Source of the DNA: Lyngbya aestuarii BL J
GTDB lineage: Bacteria; Cyanobacteriota; Cyanobacteriia; Cyanobacteriales; Microcoleaceae
Reading direction: 5' to 3'
Length of the DNA stretch: 64,000 bases
Assembly (NCBI RefSeq): GCF_000478195.2
Contig: NZ_AUZM01000021.1
Location: forward strand, 27,623-91,622
A model generated the notes under the pieces. It saw only the letters and a list, made by a program, of their open reading frames with translations. It ran no database searches and was not told where the DNA came from. The position numbers and the translations under genes are program-made. This document shows positions 1 to 8,454 of the stretch, piece by piece; position 1 is the first letter of the stretch; each line of letters starts with the position of its first letter.

Positions 1-181
1 CGGATTTTACATAACGAGTTGGATCACCACAGCCATAGTCTTTCTCAATAATTTCTTGAGGAATTTTTTCGAGATATTGTTTATTGTAGCTGGTTGGGCA
101 ACAGAGGGAAGGTTGTACTTCTTTTGCGCCTTGTTTGTAGCGATCTAGAACAATTGATTCGACTTCGTAGTTAGCAACCAT
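1..181 (-). CDS. N-terminal part of an ArsM-like SAM-dependent methyltransferase (runs off the window)
   Basis: This reading frame starts with ATG at 181 and runs leftward off the window, giving the first 60 residues. Two stretches are typical of the N-terminus of cyanobacterial methyltransferases annotated as arsenite/arsenosugar-type ArsM: a Cys-Cys pair in SLCCPTSY (residues 25-32), and the block DYGCGDPTRYV (48-58), which in this family lies just before the SAM-binding glycine motif. That glycine motif itself is outside the window. By family, the likely role is cytoplasmic SAM-dependent methylation of arsenicals, but related proteins with the same N-terminus may use other substrates. The gene is followed upstream by a decayed hydrolase gene, so the context does not help. 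The ribosome-binding site is weak (AAAGA just before ATG). The family call is fairly sure and the substrate is not. Confidence 0.65.
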   Translation of the reverse strand, partial: MVANYEVESIVLDRYKQGAKEVQPSLCCPTSYNKQYLEKIPQEIIEKDYGCGDPTRYVKS

Positions 182-361
182 TTCTTTTTATCTTTCTGTA
201 CAGTTGAATAGGGATTTACTCATTTTATCGCTTATTTTTCAAAGCAACATCCAATGAACAAAAATCCAAAATAAAAACCTTAGTTTTTGATTTTCAGATT
301 CAATCTCAACGACCAGTTTAGACTCTCATTAAATCGGAAAAAACTTAAAGTTTCCTGAGAA

Positions 362-574
362 TCATCTAAATTCTTGGCGGTTGCGTTCTACAATACAAGA
401 ATTAAAATGCTTTTCTTCTAAAATCACTGAAACAGTTTTTCCTGAGTAATCGTGAGTAGGATCACTAAAGCGGGAGCAACGAAAAATGCTTGTTACTGCT
501 TGTTTAAGACTCAGATCACCAATGAAGTCGGTGTAGGTACTGGAAATGGGATCAAAAAGTTTGCAAAAAAGCAT
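362..574 (-). pseudogene. Internally deleted remnant of an ETHE1-type metallo-beta-lactamase-fold hydrolase (persulfide dioxygenase-like)
   Basis: The 70-codon frame joins two pieces of one known family. Residues 1-27 (MLFCKLFDPISSTYTDFIGD...) match the start of ETHE1-like hydrolases, which begin with MLF-x-QLF-D...STYTYLIAD. Residues 41-70 contain HDYSGKTVSVILEEKHFN, the conserved C-terminal block in which the HDY histidine is a metal ligand. The roughly 120-150 residues between them, including the HxHxDH metal-binding motif, are missing, and the frame ends early. It therefore cannot be an active enzyme. Intact relatives oxidise glutathione persulfide or act as thioesterases. The join around residues 28-36 may mark the deletion. 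It could be translated as a short peptide, but no function is expected. Confidence 0.7.
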
Positions 575-729
575 CTTTTATGATATTTAAATCAGACAAA
601 AATCAATCTTCCCAAAGAATATCCTTCCGTTGGAGGAAGTCATCCTCCGAAATATCGCTTATTCTAGAAGTAGAGAGACTTAAATACTTTGTCTCAAAAG
701 TTTAGATAAAATCGGGAGGACATTTTAAA

Positions 730-1383
730 ATGAGCATCTTCTCCAAAACCACACTCGTAATCGCCAGTTCTGTTTTATTCTCTGTCGGTTTATCCAATTC
801 CGCTCAAGCCCAAAACCCGGCTCATATTCAACAGCTAGTTGAAACAGGTACTTGTCAAGGCTGTGATCTGCGGGGAGTAGATTTAAGCAAACGTCACTTG
901 ATCGGAGTAGACTTAAGGAACGCCGATCTCTCAGGGGCGAATCTAGCCTACACAAATTTAGAGGGCGCTGACCTCAAAGGAGCCAACCTCACAGAAGCAA
1001 ACTTACAGGGCGCATTCTTAAATAGTGCGGAGTTAAACAACGCTAACCTGTTCGGTGCGAATTTAACCAACGCCAACTTGATTCAGGCTCAACTCGATGG
1101 AACTAACCTGATCAAAGCGGATCTCAATGGTAGCAGTTTCTGGGTACAATCTCTCGAAGAAGCGCGATGGTCTCCAATCGGTTCAGCAGAAGAACTTGGG
1201 AAGCAAGAACAATTGAGAATTGGGCGAGATGATTCTAGTTTAACCTTTCCAATGGGAGGAGCAGAACCCGGGGAATTTGAATATTCAAAAGAATATCTTG
1301 ATGAGCTTTTTGAACCTTTAGAAGCCAATCCTGAGCCGGATGCAGGCATAGATATTCCTTTTCCACCTCGAATTGAGTTTTAG
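730..1383 (+). CDS. Secreted pentapeptide-repeat protein
   Basis: This is a 217-residue protein with a clear Sec signal peptide (hydrophobic core about residues 7-22, probable cleavage after the AQA near residue 27). Residues about 45-135 are a run of A(D/N)LxG/x pentapeptides, which fold into a right-handed quadrilateral beta-helix. A short Cys pair (TCQGC, about residues 41-45) opens the repeat, a common feature of cyanobacterial exported pentapeptide proteins. The C-terminal 70 residues are acidic and proline-rich with no recognised domain. A good Shine-Dalgarno sequence, GGGAGGA, lies at 715-721, 8 bases before the ATG. The location is predicted periplasmic or thylakoid lumenal. The function is unknown; pentapeptide proteins are mostly scaffolds. 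A terminator-like hairpin follows the gene. Confidence 0.88.
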   Translation: MSIFSKTTLVIASSVLFSVGLSNSAQAQNPAHIQQLVETGTCQGCDLRGVDLSKRHLIGVDLRNADLSGANLAYTNLEGADLKGANLTEANLQGAFLNSAELNNANLFGANLTNANLIQAQLDGTNLIKADLNGSSFWVQSLEEARWSPIGSAEELGKQEQLRIGRDDSSLTFPMGGAEPGEFEYSKEYLDELFEPLEANPEPDAGIDIPFPPRIEF

Positions 1384-1440
1384 AGAAAATATTGATCGAA
1401 CTTAAGTTGAAGTTGATGGAAAGTCGAATTCACACAACAG

Positions 1441-1500
1441 GGGTTAATCTTCTATAAGATCTTGAAAGTCTTAACTAAAACAGAAGATTTCAACCCTTTT
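1441..1500 (+). terminator. Hairpin with T-rich tail after the pentapeptide gene
   Basis: GGGTTAATCTTCT at 1441-1453 pairs imperfectly with AGAAGATTTCAACCC at 1482-1496 and is followed by TTTTAAAATAATTT. It lies 58 bases past the stop codon of the pentapeptide gene and is a plausible rho-independent terminator. Confidence 0.5.
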
Positions 1501-1557
1501 AAAATAATTTCTAGATTTTTGATCGAGTCAGAATTAAATTAATTTAACCTCTAGAAA

Positions 1558-1908
1558 CTACAGAAATTGTCGCAACTGAAATTCTGCGAGTCGTTTAGCT
1601 TGATCAATAGTTTCTTTGGGTTCCCAAATCCCTTGAGCAATTAAGCTACCGTCTGGGGAACGATATTGATAGCTGACTCGATAATGATGTATTCCACGAA
1701 TAGGATGGTGGATTTCCTTTTTGATATATAGTTCTATGGTGCCTAACTCATCGGTATAGGCTGCTTGACAAGTGTGATCTTTCTCTATCCAGTTGAGTTG
1801 AGAAGCGTGATTAACCTCACTCTTTTTGAGAACAGTCCAGGTTGTAGAGAGGGCTGATTGAGTTTTAACAGCATCAGCGATTTGAGAGAAAATATTCTGA
1901 GTCTTCAT
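1558..1908 (-). CDS. Conserved hypothetical protein, about 116 residues
   Basis: I do not recognise a named family. The open frame extends upstream to 1986, but the internal ATG at 1908 (MKTQNIFSQIAD...) gives a compact protein with normal composition. The extra upstream 26 residues look like translated spacer. The product is soluble, with no signal peptide or membrane segment. Its middle contains alternating hydrophobic residues (TIELYIKKE, HYRVSYQYRSPDG) suggesting a beta-sheet core, followed by an amphipathic helix (ETIDQAKRLAEFQLRQF) at the C-terminus. It stands alone, convergent with the pentapeptide gene. Similar small proteins of this shape are common in cyanobacteria, and I infer no function. 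Confidence 0.6.
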   Translation of the reverse strand: MKTQNIFSQIADAVKTQSALSTTWTVLKKSEVNHASQLNWIEKDHTCQAAYTDELGTIELYIKKEIHHPIRGIHHYRVSYQYRSPDGSLIAQGIWEPKETIDQAKRLAEFQLRQFL

Positions 1909-2862
1909 AAGTGAGTTCTGAGAATTTGGTAGATGTTGACCACTAATAAAATGGAAATACAGGATTTCAGCCTGCGATCGTTGCAACTGACTTCCAATTT
2001 TGATTTGATTGAGACTCTAAGCTAAAAAACCACAGATATTTTGACAAAGATCATTCCGTCAAAACATCTAATATTGGTTATATACACCGTAGAGATGATG
2101 AATTCCTGAAGATTCCTCAAGTCAGGCTCCTCATTGAATTTAGAATTTAATCGACAAGATATGCTACCCAGTTAAATAAGTAATTCGACTTGAAGAAGTT
2201 TGACCTGATTAGAATTCTCTCCTGGGACTTCTGGGCTGAATTTAAGCTAGCCCCATTTTCTATGACTGGTTATTTTCAATTTGAGAGCACGATCTTTAAG
2301 AAACTGAACACACAAGATACTAATACAAAAAAATCATAAAGAGCAACTCATGTCATCTTAGCTTGACCAAATCTTTACAATAAAATTGTTACCTAGAACA
2401 CATCACTTCACATTAGAGGGCGTTATGTAAAGCTGTTCATCTGAATTTGTATCACTTCTAAAGTCAAACCTGTTGATTTTTACCTCCAATACATTAACTA
2501 TTATTTTGAGCCATGATTTTTTCCGATTGATGATTGATCGAGGAGGATCTGCATTAACAATTGTGTCAAGCCATAATTGCATAGTAAAACAATATTGTCA
2601 ATTTTGCAGCCTATCATGTGAGAAAAAACGAACAACCCTCTTAGGAAAGTTTCTGCTAAAATACTTGCATAGTAGCGGTTTTAGGGATTTTAGCCACCGA
2701 ATCTGAGCGTTTTTCACATTCAATTTTCTACCTTTAGATAGAATATTTTTAAAGCCAACCGGGGAAGATTTCGGTCTTGTCAGATACAGTTCACCTTGAA
2801 ATGGCTTGCCCCCAATTAGCGTAAGCTGGAGAGGATACTTCACTCTCCATTCACAACTTTCA
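1909..2862. other. Long non-coding stretch with no supported gene
   Basis: About 950 bases between divergent genes. Short open frames exist here (for example 2473-2706 on the plus strand), but they have AT-driven composition, no ribosome-binding site and no recognisable motif. Two imperfect copies of a pattern like CATTAAC...AGCCAT lie near 2490-2515 and 2550-2575. The 3' part must hold the promoter of the response-regulator gene, but I could not identify a convincing -35/-10 pair. Confidence 0.5.
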
Positions 2863-3576
2863 ATGAAAATTCTGATTGTGGAGGATGACGGGGAAATCGC
2901 CCAACTCATCCAACAAACATTAGAAAATGAGGGGTTTTCCTGTGAAACCGCCCGTGACGGTTGGGGGGCTTTAGAATGGTTTCAAAATCAGCAGCCAGAC
3001 CTTCTCGTTCTTGACTTGATGCTTCCCGGTCTTGATGGCTTAGAAGTCTGCGCCCGTATTCGTCAACAATCGGGTGTAAAAGATCCCTATATCCTGATGT
3101 TAACAGCAAAAGGAGAAGAAATTGATCGGGTGATTGGTTTGTCTACCGGGGCTGACGACTACTTGGTCAAACCCTTCAGTCCCCGAGAATTAGTCGCCAG
3201 GGTTCGGGCTTTGTTGCGTCGTAGTCTGCGTCATGGGGGACAAAGCCAAGTCTACCGCACGACTCATTTTACCATTGATCTCGATCAACATTTGGCTTAC
3301 CGACAACTCGACCCTCAAACTTCAGAACTCCTAGATTTAAGTCCTTTAGAATTTAATTTACTGGTTACTCTGGTGAGTTATCCGGGTCGGGTTTGGAACC
3401 GAACTCAACTAATTGATAAACTTTGGGGAGATGACTTTTTTGGAGATGAACGAGTAGTCGATACTCATATCGCCCGACTCCGAAAAAAAATTGAACCCGA
3501 TCCAACTCATCCTCAGTTTATCAAAACAGTTGTAGGAACAGGATATAAATTTGAAGACTCGACAACAGACAAGTGA
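2863..3576 (+). CDS. OmpR/PhoB-family response regulator
   Basis: This is a DNA-binding response regulator of 237 residues if started at ATG 2863. An upstream TTG at 2806 is open in frame, but the receiver domain begins exactly at MKILIVEDD, so the ATG is preferred. The receiver domain (residues about 1-120) shows the acidic pair D8/D9, phospho-acceptor D51 in LLVLDLMLPG, the LTAK threonine and the conserved lysine in YLVKPFSP. A winged-helix Trans_Reg_C domain follows (about 140-232), with the ending VVGTGYKF typical of this family. It is expected to be phosphorylated by the histidine kinase encoded 115 bases downstream and to control transcription in the cytoplasm. The stimulus cannot be read from the sequence. 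Confidence 0.93.
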   Translation: MKILIVEDDGEIAQLIQQTLENEGFSCETARDGWGALEWFQNQQPDLLVLDLMLPGLDGLEVCARIRQQSGVKDPYILMLTAKGEEIDRVIGLSTGADDYLVKPFSPRELVARVRALLRRSLRHGGQSQVYRTTHFTIDLDQHLAYRQLDPQTSELLDLSPLEFNLLVTLVSYPGRVWNRTQLIDKLWGDDFFGDERVVDTHIARLRKKIEPDPTHPQFIKTVVGTGYKFEDSTTDK

Positions 3577-3596
3577 TCAAACTTGGGGAGAGGTTA

Positions 3597-3698
3597 ATGA
3601 GTGATCCTCATTCCTTTAAAAAACACTATAGAATTGTGAGTCAGAAATGGTCATCGATTTTTTCTACTGTGATAATGTCAAGCATCAATCATGCCTAA
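3597..3698 (+). CDS. 33-codon leader ORF overlapping the start of the histidine kinase gene
   Basis: A short frame starts at ATG 3597 and stops at TAA 3696-3698, so it overlaps the kinase ATG (3691) by 8 bases. It has a strong Shine-Dalgarno sequence (GGGGAGAGG, about 3585-3593, 3 bases before ATG), whereas the kinase ATG has no purine-rich site in front of it. This arrangement suggests translational coupling: ribosomes finishing the leader could reinitiate at the kinase start. The 33-residue product is basic in its middle (KKHYR, QKW) and ends in a mildly hydrophobic stretch ([11 protein letters not shown]). I recognise no homologue. The product may be irrelevant and the act of translation may matter. 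Being too short for normal gene calling, it is easily missed. Confidence 0.5.
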   Translation: MSDPHSFKKHYRIVSQKWSSIFSTVIMSSINHA

Positions 3699-4785
3699 GC
3701 TAAACTTGCGATCGCGTTTACTTTTGTCTCATTTGTTAGTCATGGGAGTCGGACTGGGTAGCTTTATTTTAATGAGTAAAGTATATTCCCCTCGTTTATT
3801 TGTTTTACAACTTGAACGTCTTGAACAAACCCAATTTTTTAACGTTCGTTCTGTGAGAACTTACCTAGTTCGGGGGTTTGAAATCACGTGGAATCGGAGT
3901 ACATTATGGTCAGTTGGGGTCGGTGCAACTGCCGCAGGTGCGTTGAGTTATTGGGTCGCTAAACGAATTACTCAACCCTTGACTCAAATGCGAGAAATTA
4001 CCCAAAAATTTGCAGCCGGAAACCTAGACGAACGTATGATTAAAAGTGAAATTCCTGAACTCAATCAACTGAGTTTAAGCTTTAATCGTATGGCAGAAAG
4101 CATCGAGGGAATTGAACAGCGACGTCGAGAATTGATTAGTGATATGACTCACGAATTGAGAACACCCTTAACAGTTGTACGAGGATATTTAGAAGAAATG
4201 GCAGAAGGCCAAATTCAACCTTCTGATGAACTTTATAACCGCTTAATCCGAGAAACACGCCGTTTAGAACGGTTAGTGAATGACTTACAAGAACTCTCCA
4301 AAGCAGAAGCCGGGTATTTAGTGATCAATCCTCAGCCTCTAAATTTACGTCCACTTTTAGAGTGTTTAGTCGCTCGTTTTGGGGATCAACTGTTAGAAGA
4401 TGGGCCTGTTATAAACTTAGATTGCCCGTCTAATTTACCAACTGTTTTTGCTGATCTAGATCGCACAGAACAAATTTTAGTTAATCTTTTAGGAAATGCA
4501 ATTCGTTATACAGAAATAGGTTCAATTACCCTTAAAGTTTGGCAAAATTTAAACTTTGTTTGGGTAGCAGTTATTGATACAGGAGTAGGAATTTCTGAAA
4601 TAGATTTACCCCATGTTTTTGAACGGTTTTGGCGAGGAGAAAGATCGCGATCGCGTCAATGGGGTGGAACAGGAATTGGATTAGCAATTACAAAGCGTTT
4701 AGTTGAACTTCAAGGGGGTAAAATAGAGGTTGAAAGTGAATTGGGTAAAGGAAGTATATTTCGCTTTTGTTTGCCGATTACTTAA
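3691..4785 (+). CDS. Sensor histidine kinase (HAMP, HisKA, HATPase_c)
   Basis: This is a membrane sensor kinase of 364 residues, the likely partner of the upstream response regulator. A first membrane segment (about residues 10-28) and a second (about 72-90) enclose only about 40 residues outside the membrane. A HAMP linker follows (about 91-143). The HisKA domain has the phospho-acceptor H154 in MTHELRTPL, and the HATPase_c domain shows the N box (LLGNAIRYT), G1 box (DTGVGIS), F box ([11 protein letters not shown]) and G2 box (GGTGIGLAI). The tiny sensory loop suggests that it senses something at the membrane, binds a small ion, or uses a partner protein; short-loop kinases of cyanobacteria include metal sensors, but there is no ligand motif I can point to. 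Its start codon overlaps a leader ORF. Confidence 0.92.
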   Translation: MPKLNLRSRLLLSHLLVMGVGLGSFILMSKVYSPRLFVLQLERLEQTQFFNVRSVRTYLVRGFEITWNRSTLWSVGVGATAAGALSYWVAKRITQPLTQMREITQKFAAGNLDERMIKSEIPELNQLSLSFNRMAESIEGIEQRRRELISDMTHELRTPLTVVRGYLEEMAEGQIQPSDELYNRLIRETRRLERLVNDLQELSKAEAGYLVINPQPLNLRPLLECLVARFGDQLLEDGPVINLDCPSNLPTVFADLDRTEQILVNLLGNAIRYTEIGSITLKVWQNLNFVWVAVIDTGVGISEIDLPHVFERFWRGERSRSRQWGGTGIGLAITKRLVELQGGKIEVESELGKGSIFRFCLPIT

Positions 4786-5016
4786 GTAAAATTTTGTCAT
4801 TTTTAAAATAAAAAATTATCTCACAAATTTTCAAAAACTTTATTCTTTCCCTTCTCCCTGAAAGACAAACAGTGTTAAAATCTCAAGTCAATTTTTATAA
4901 ACATATTCTTCTAAACCTTACGATCTAGCTTAAATTATCATTATTTTTCCTTGATTTGTGTTAATATAATTAGAATTATATCTGAATAATGGAATGAGTT
5001 TAAGAGCAATAAAGTT

Positions 5017-5592
5017 ATGACAATCTCAGATAGACCCAAAACCGAAAACCTCTCTCTAGATGAGTTTTTAGCTTTACCTGAAACTACACCTGCTAGCGAG
5101 TATATTGACGGAAAAATTTATCAAAAACCCATGCCAAAAGGAAAACATAGTCGTATTCAAAAATGTCTAATTGACGCCATTAGCGAAATCGGAGAAGAAC
5201 AACGGTTAGCCTGTGCTTTTCCCGAGTTACGCTGTTCGTTTAGTGAACGTTCAATTGTGGCGGATATTGTTGTGTTTGAGTGGGCGAATATTCCCCTTGA
5301 TGAAGAAGGTGAAATTAGGAATGATGTTAACATCCAACCCGACTGGACAATTGAAATTTTATCACCCGGTCAAAATACGACTCGCGTCATTAATAATATC
5401 TTATTTTGTCTTAAAAAAGGAACAAAGTTGGGTTGGTTAGTTGATCCCAAAGAACGATTAGTATTAGTATTTAAACCCGATCAACAACTAGAATCTTTTG
5501 AAGGTGAACAAGTTTTACCTGTGCTTGAAGTGTTAGCAGATTTACAACTCTCAGTGAATACTTTATTCAGTTGGTTAAGTTTTCCCTCCTAA
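5017..5592 (+). CDS. Uma2 family (DUF820) PD-(D/E)xK nuclease-like protein
   Basis: A 191-residue protein of the Uma2/DUF820 family, which is greatly expanded in filamentous cyanobacteria and has a restriction-endonuclease-like fold. It shows the family order: an N-terminal SLDEFLALPE helix, EYIDGKIYQKPMPKGKHS (family E-x-x-DG block), an Asp in SIVADIVVFEW (about residue 88), the catalytic-type IEILSPGQ strand, and the C-terminal block LGWLVDPKERLVLVF. The usual lysine after E-x-L is replaced by the Q/S region normal for this family. Biochemical activity is largely unproven, and links to transposons are debated. The gene stands alone with its own spacer on both sides. Confidence 0.85.
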   Translation: MTISDRPKTENLSLDEFLALPETTPASEYIDGKIYQKPMPKGKHSRIQKCLIDAISEIGEEQRLACAFPELRCSFSERSIVADIVVFEWANIPLDEEGEIRNDVNIQPDWTIEILSPGQNTTRVINNILFCLKKGTKLGWLVDPKERLVLVFKPDQQLESFEGEQVLPVLEVLADLQLSVNTLFSWLSFPS

Positions 5593-5763
5593 CAAAGATC
5601 GGGAAAATTTCAGTCGGAATCTATAAAAATGAGTTCTTAATAAAATCAATAAAAAACTATAAAACTGCCCTATTCATTCGGAATAAGACAGTTAGACTCT
5701 GGTAAAATAACCAGAAATTGGATTCAATAAGTCAGATCAAAGAATCAAAAGTTAACTGGGATT

Positions 5764-5792
5764 AAAAATCCCCCTATTTTTTCAACGGGGGA
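5764..5792 (-). terminator. Rho-independent terminator of the ABC1 kinase gene
   Basis: Read on the minus strand, TCCCCC and GGGGGA (5792-5787 and 5774-5769) form a six-pair stem around a 12-base loop, followed by TTTTT. It lies 60 bases past the stop of the ABC1 kinase gene, the classic intrinsic terminator layout. Confidence 0.75.
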
Positions 5793-5851
5793 GTATATCA
5801 ATAATTGACCTAGCACTTCTAGGCGAATTAACGATTGAAATCAAACCCTAA

Positions 5852-7963
5852 CTAATAACCCGCAGGTAGAGACACAGGAGGTAACGGTTTGGTTGGCGGT
5901 TGAGACGAAGAACGATGTCCGTTTTTCTGGGTTTCTGGATGATCTTCAGAAATCAAAAGTTCACGAATTAACCGTGCTGCGGTTTTTTGGGCTAATTCAC
6001 CCGCCACCTGTTGACCCAGTTGACGAACTTCTGGCTTGGCCAATAAGTCCGGAACTTTCTGCACCAAAATCATCGGGTCAAACCCTTGAGTCTCTTGCAA
6101 AATGGCTACAATTCGCTGAATATGTTCTAAATTACTCTGATTTTGATTTAATGTGGCGACAGGTTTTGTTCCATTCGATGAGGAGGGTTTGATCCCCATC
6201 CACTCCGCCACCTTCAGTTGTGCGTTTGTCAAAGCATTACGAGAAGCCAAATCGACATTTTTAACAATTTCATTGGCTAACTTTTCTCGAATAAACTCCC
6301 CCCGTTCTGAGAATAAAAAGTCTAATGTCTGATCAAGAACTTGATTAATATCGTAATCATCACTATTCCGAGCATTTTTTAACAGATTTTCTAGACGATT
6401 CCAGCGCAGAGAACCATCTTTAAACAGCAAATCTTTCAGGGAAGTACGCAGTTGAGGAGACGGGTCAGTTAATAGGCGTTTAGCCACGTAGGGATAAGCT
6501 TTACTGAGTACCTTAAAGTTGGGATCAACATTAATCGCAATTCCTTCTAGAGTCACCAATGAACGAATAATCAGCGCATAATAAGCCGGAACTTGGAAGG
6601 GATATTCATACATCAACGCCGAGAGTTTATCGGTTATACTTTTGAAGTTAAGTTCTGCCACACTCGCACCGAGCGCATCATTAAAAACAGAACTTAAAGC
6701 GGGAATAATCGGTGTTAGGTCAGTATCAGGGGTTAAAAATTCTAATTTGACATAATCATTGGCTAATCCCTCAAAGTCTCGATTAACCAAATGCACAACA
6801 GCCTCTAGTAAGCCATAGCGTTGATAGGGTTTAACCTCACTCATCATCCCAAAATCGAGATAAACCAACTTGCCATCAGGACTGGCGAGTAAGTTACCGG
6901 GGTGAGGATCAGCATGGAAAAATCCATGTTCAAGTAATTGACGTAGAGAACATTGTACGCCCACTTCAATTAGATAACGAGCATCAATTCCTTTGGCTTG
7001 AATTTCATCTAAATTGGTTAATTTAGTTCCATTCACCCACTCCATCGTTAGCACTCGTTTTCCGGTATATTCCCAATAGATTTTAGGAACATAAATGTCG
7101 GGTAAATGACCGTAGAGTTCATTAAACCGTTCCGCGTTGTGACCCTCGTGGGTGTAGTCCATTTCTTCAAAAATTCGGTAGCCAAATTCATCCATAATGG
7201 CTACTAAGTCGCTGCGGATTTGGGTAATATTTTTTTGCGCCCAAATTGCCAGGGTTCGCAACAGGTAAATATCGAGTGCTATCAATTCTGATAAACCCGG
7301 ACGTTGCACTTTAACGGCGACGGTTTCGCCTGTTTTCAGTTTTCCTTTATAGACTTGTCCCAAAGAAGCGGCTGCTAAGGGATCGGGCGAAAGTTCAGCG
7401 TAGATTTGTTCTGGTTTTCCTCCCAGTTCTTCTTCGATAAAACCATAGGCAATTTCATTAGAGAACGGGGGAAGTTGATCTTGAAGTTTGGTTAATTCTT
7501 CTAAGAAAGTCGGAGTCACTAAATCGGGTCGTGTAGATAAAGCTTGTCCAACTTTAATAAATGCTGGGCCGAGTTGAGTCAGTGTGACGCGGAGTTGGGT
7601 AGCCCGCTTCCCCTCATTTTTTTCTGCACATCCCCTTTTGCGATCAAGCCAGATTCCTAAAGCGAGGGAGGAAAATTTCCAGATCACCGTTAATAGCCGT
7701 CCCCAGACTTTTAAAAAGCGGGAGCGGTAATAATCGGCAATGGCAAACGGATCGTAACGGAGAGAAACATGGGGATTGGTATAAGATTGATCCGCCTCGG
7801 ATTCCCCTGCGGTGGGAATGTCTTCAACGGTTACGAGTTGCGATCGCACATCTACAGTATTAGATGCAACGGGATCAACGGGATCTAGCTGTGTGGCTCT
7901 CATAGGAGTGGGGGTTTGTGAATCAACCAAGGGCAAAGTCGGCGATACCGTCTTGATATCCAT
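5852..7963 (-). CDS. ABC1/AarF (UbiB-type) atypical kinase
   Basis: A 703-residue member of the ABC1/AarF/UbiB protein kinase-like family. The family-defining KxGQ motif is at residues 137-140 (FIKVGQALSTRPDL). It is followed by the alanine-rich nucleotide loop AAASLGQVYKG in place of a glycine loop, the VAVKVQRPG lysine, the catalytic-region FFHADPHPGN and the metal-binding YLDFGMM. The N-terminal 70 residues are low-complexity and Pro/Thr-rich, and the C-terminal 130 residues are variable. There is no clear transmembrane helix, although residues about 90-105 are hydrophobic. Cyanobacteria carry several ABC1 kinases linked to quinone, tocopherol and photosystem homeostasis, but I cannot say which one this is. 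It is monocistronic with its own terminator, and HIP1 sites occur inside. Confidence 0.92.
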   Translation of the reverse strand: MDIKTVSPTLPLVDSQTPTPMRATQLDPVDPVASNTVDVRSQLVTVEDIPTAGESEADQSYTNPHVSLRYDPFAIADYYRSRFLKVWGRLLTVIWKFSSLALGIWLDRKRGCAEKNEGKRATQLRVTLTQLGPAFIKVGQALSTRPDLVTPTFLEELTKLQDQLPPFSNEIAYGFIEEELGGKPEQIYAELSPDPLAAASLGQVYKGKLKTGETVAVKVQRPGLSELIALDIYLLRTLAIWAQKNITQIRSDLVAIMDEFGYRIFEEMDYTHEGHNAERFNELYGHLPDIYVPKIYWEYTGKRVLTMEWVNGTKLTNLDEIQAKGIDARYLIEVGVQCSLRQLLEHGFFHADPHPGNLLASPDGKLVYLDFGMMSEVKPYQRYGLLEAVVHLVNRDFEGLANDYVKLEFLTPDTDLTPIIPALSSVFNDALGASVAELNFKSITDKLSALMYEYPFQVPAYYALIIRSLVTLEGIAINVDPNFKVLSKAYPYVAKRLLTDPSPQLRTSLKDLLFKDGSLRWNRLENLLKNARNSDDYDINQVLDQTLDFLFSERGEFIREKLANEIVKNVDLASRNALTNAQLKVAEWMGIKPSSSNGTKPVATLNQNQSNLEHIQRIVAILQETQGFDPMILVQKVPDLLAKPEVRQLGQQVAGELAQKTAARLIRELLISEDHPETQKNGHRSSSQPPTKPLPPVSLPAGY

Positions 7964-8016
7964 AAAGTACAGGATTAAGTCTGAGCAGTATTGTTAACTA
8001 TTGTAACAATATTAGC

Positions 8017-8454
8017 TCATGCACTTTCAATCTCATCTGAACTAGACTTGACCAGGCGATTATAAATCTCAGATAGATGTTGTCGTGTATTGGCTGGAAG
8101 TCTCGGTTGAGGCACTTCTGAGTTCGGCCAGGTTGGTAAATCAAAGCAAGGACAGCAGCTTGGAGGCATTCCCTTCGTTCGGAATATGACAGGCATTGAA
8201 CATCGAGCGCATTGATCAATCTCCCAATTCGAGGTCAATAATTCATTAATGGAGACATCTGTGCCTTCTAAGTAACAGTCTCCTGACTCTGAAGAGAGGA
8301 TTTCTTGCCAACATTTTTCAAACTCGGGGCTGTAGTGATCTCCCTCAAATAAGGGTTTCGGTAATAGAGATTGATCTCCATTATGAATCATCACTTTTTT
8401 ACCGAGTTGTAACCAGTATGCGAGGTATTGTTTAACTTGACGATATGAAGCCAT
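8017..8454 (-). CDS. Small Cys-rich conserved protein (possible zinc-ribbon)
   Basis: A 145-residue soluble protein. I do not know its family by name. The notable feature is a Cys cluster in the second half: CARC (about residues 82-85) followed about 22 residues later by SCCPC, a spacing that could bind zinc or an iron-sulfur cluster. The N-terminus (YRQVKQYLAYWLQLGKKV) is an amphipathic helix. The gene lies upstream of the ABC1 kinase in the same direction, with a 53-base gap, so co-transcription is possible. A perfect short palindrome, ACCACT-AA-AGTGGT, lies about 45 bases upstream of its start. Confidence 0.65.
   Translation of the reverse strand: MASYRQVKQYLAYWLQLGKKVMIHNGDQSLLPKPLFEGDHYSPEFEKCWQEILSSESGDCYLEGTDVSINELLTSNWEIDQCARCSMPVIFRTKGMPPSCCPCFDLPTWPNSEVPQPRLPANTRQHLSEIYNRLVKSSSDEIESA

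Noticed and set aside
725..955. 76-codon minus-strand frame opposite the pentapeptide gene
   Set aside because: It is a shadow of the repeat-rich plus-strand gene; no ribosome site and no family match.
2473..2706. 77-codon plus-strand frame in the long spacer before the response regulator
   Set aside because: Starts at TTG without a ribosome site, AT-driven composition, no motif; overlapped by an equally unsupported minus-strand frame.
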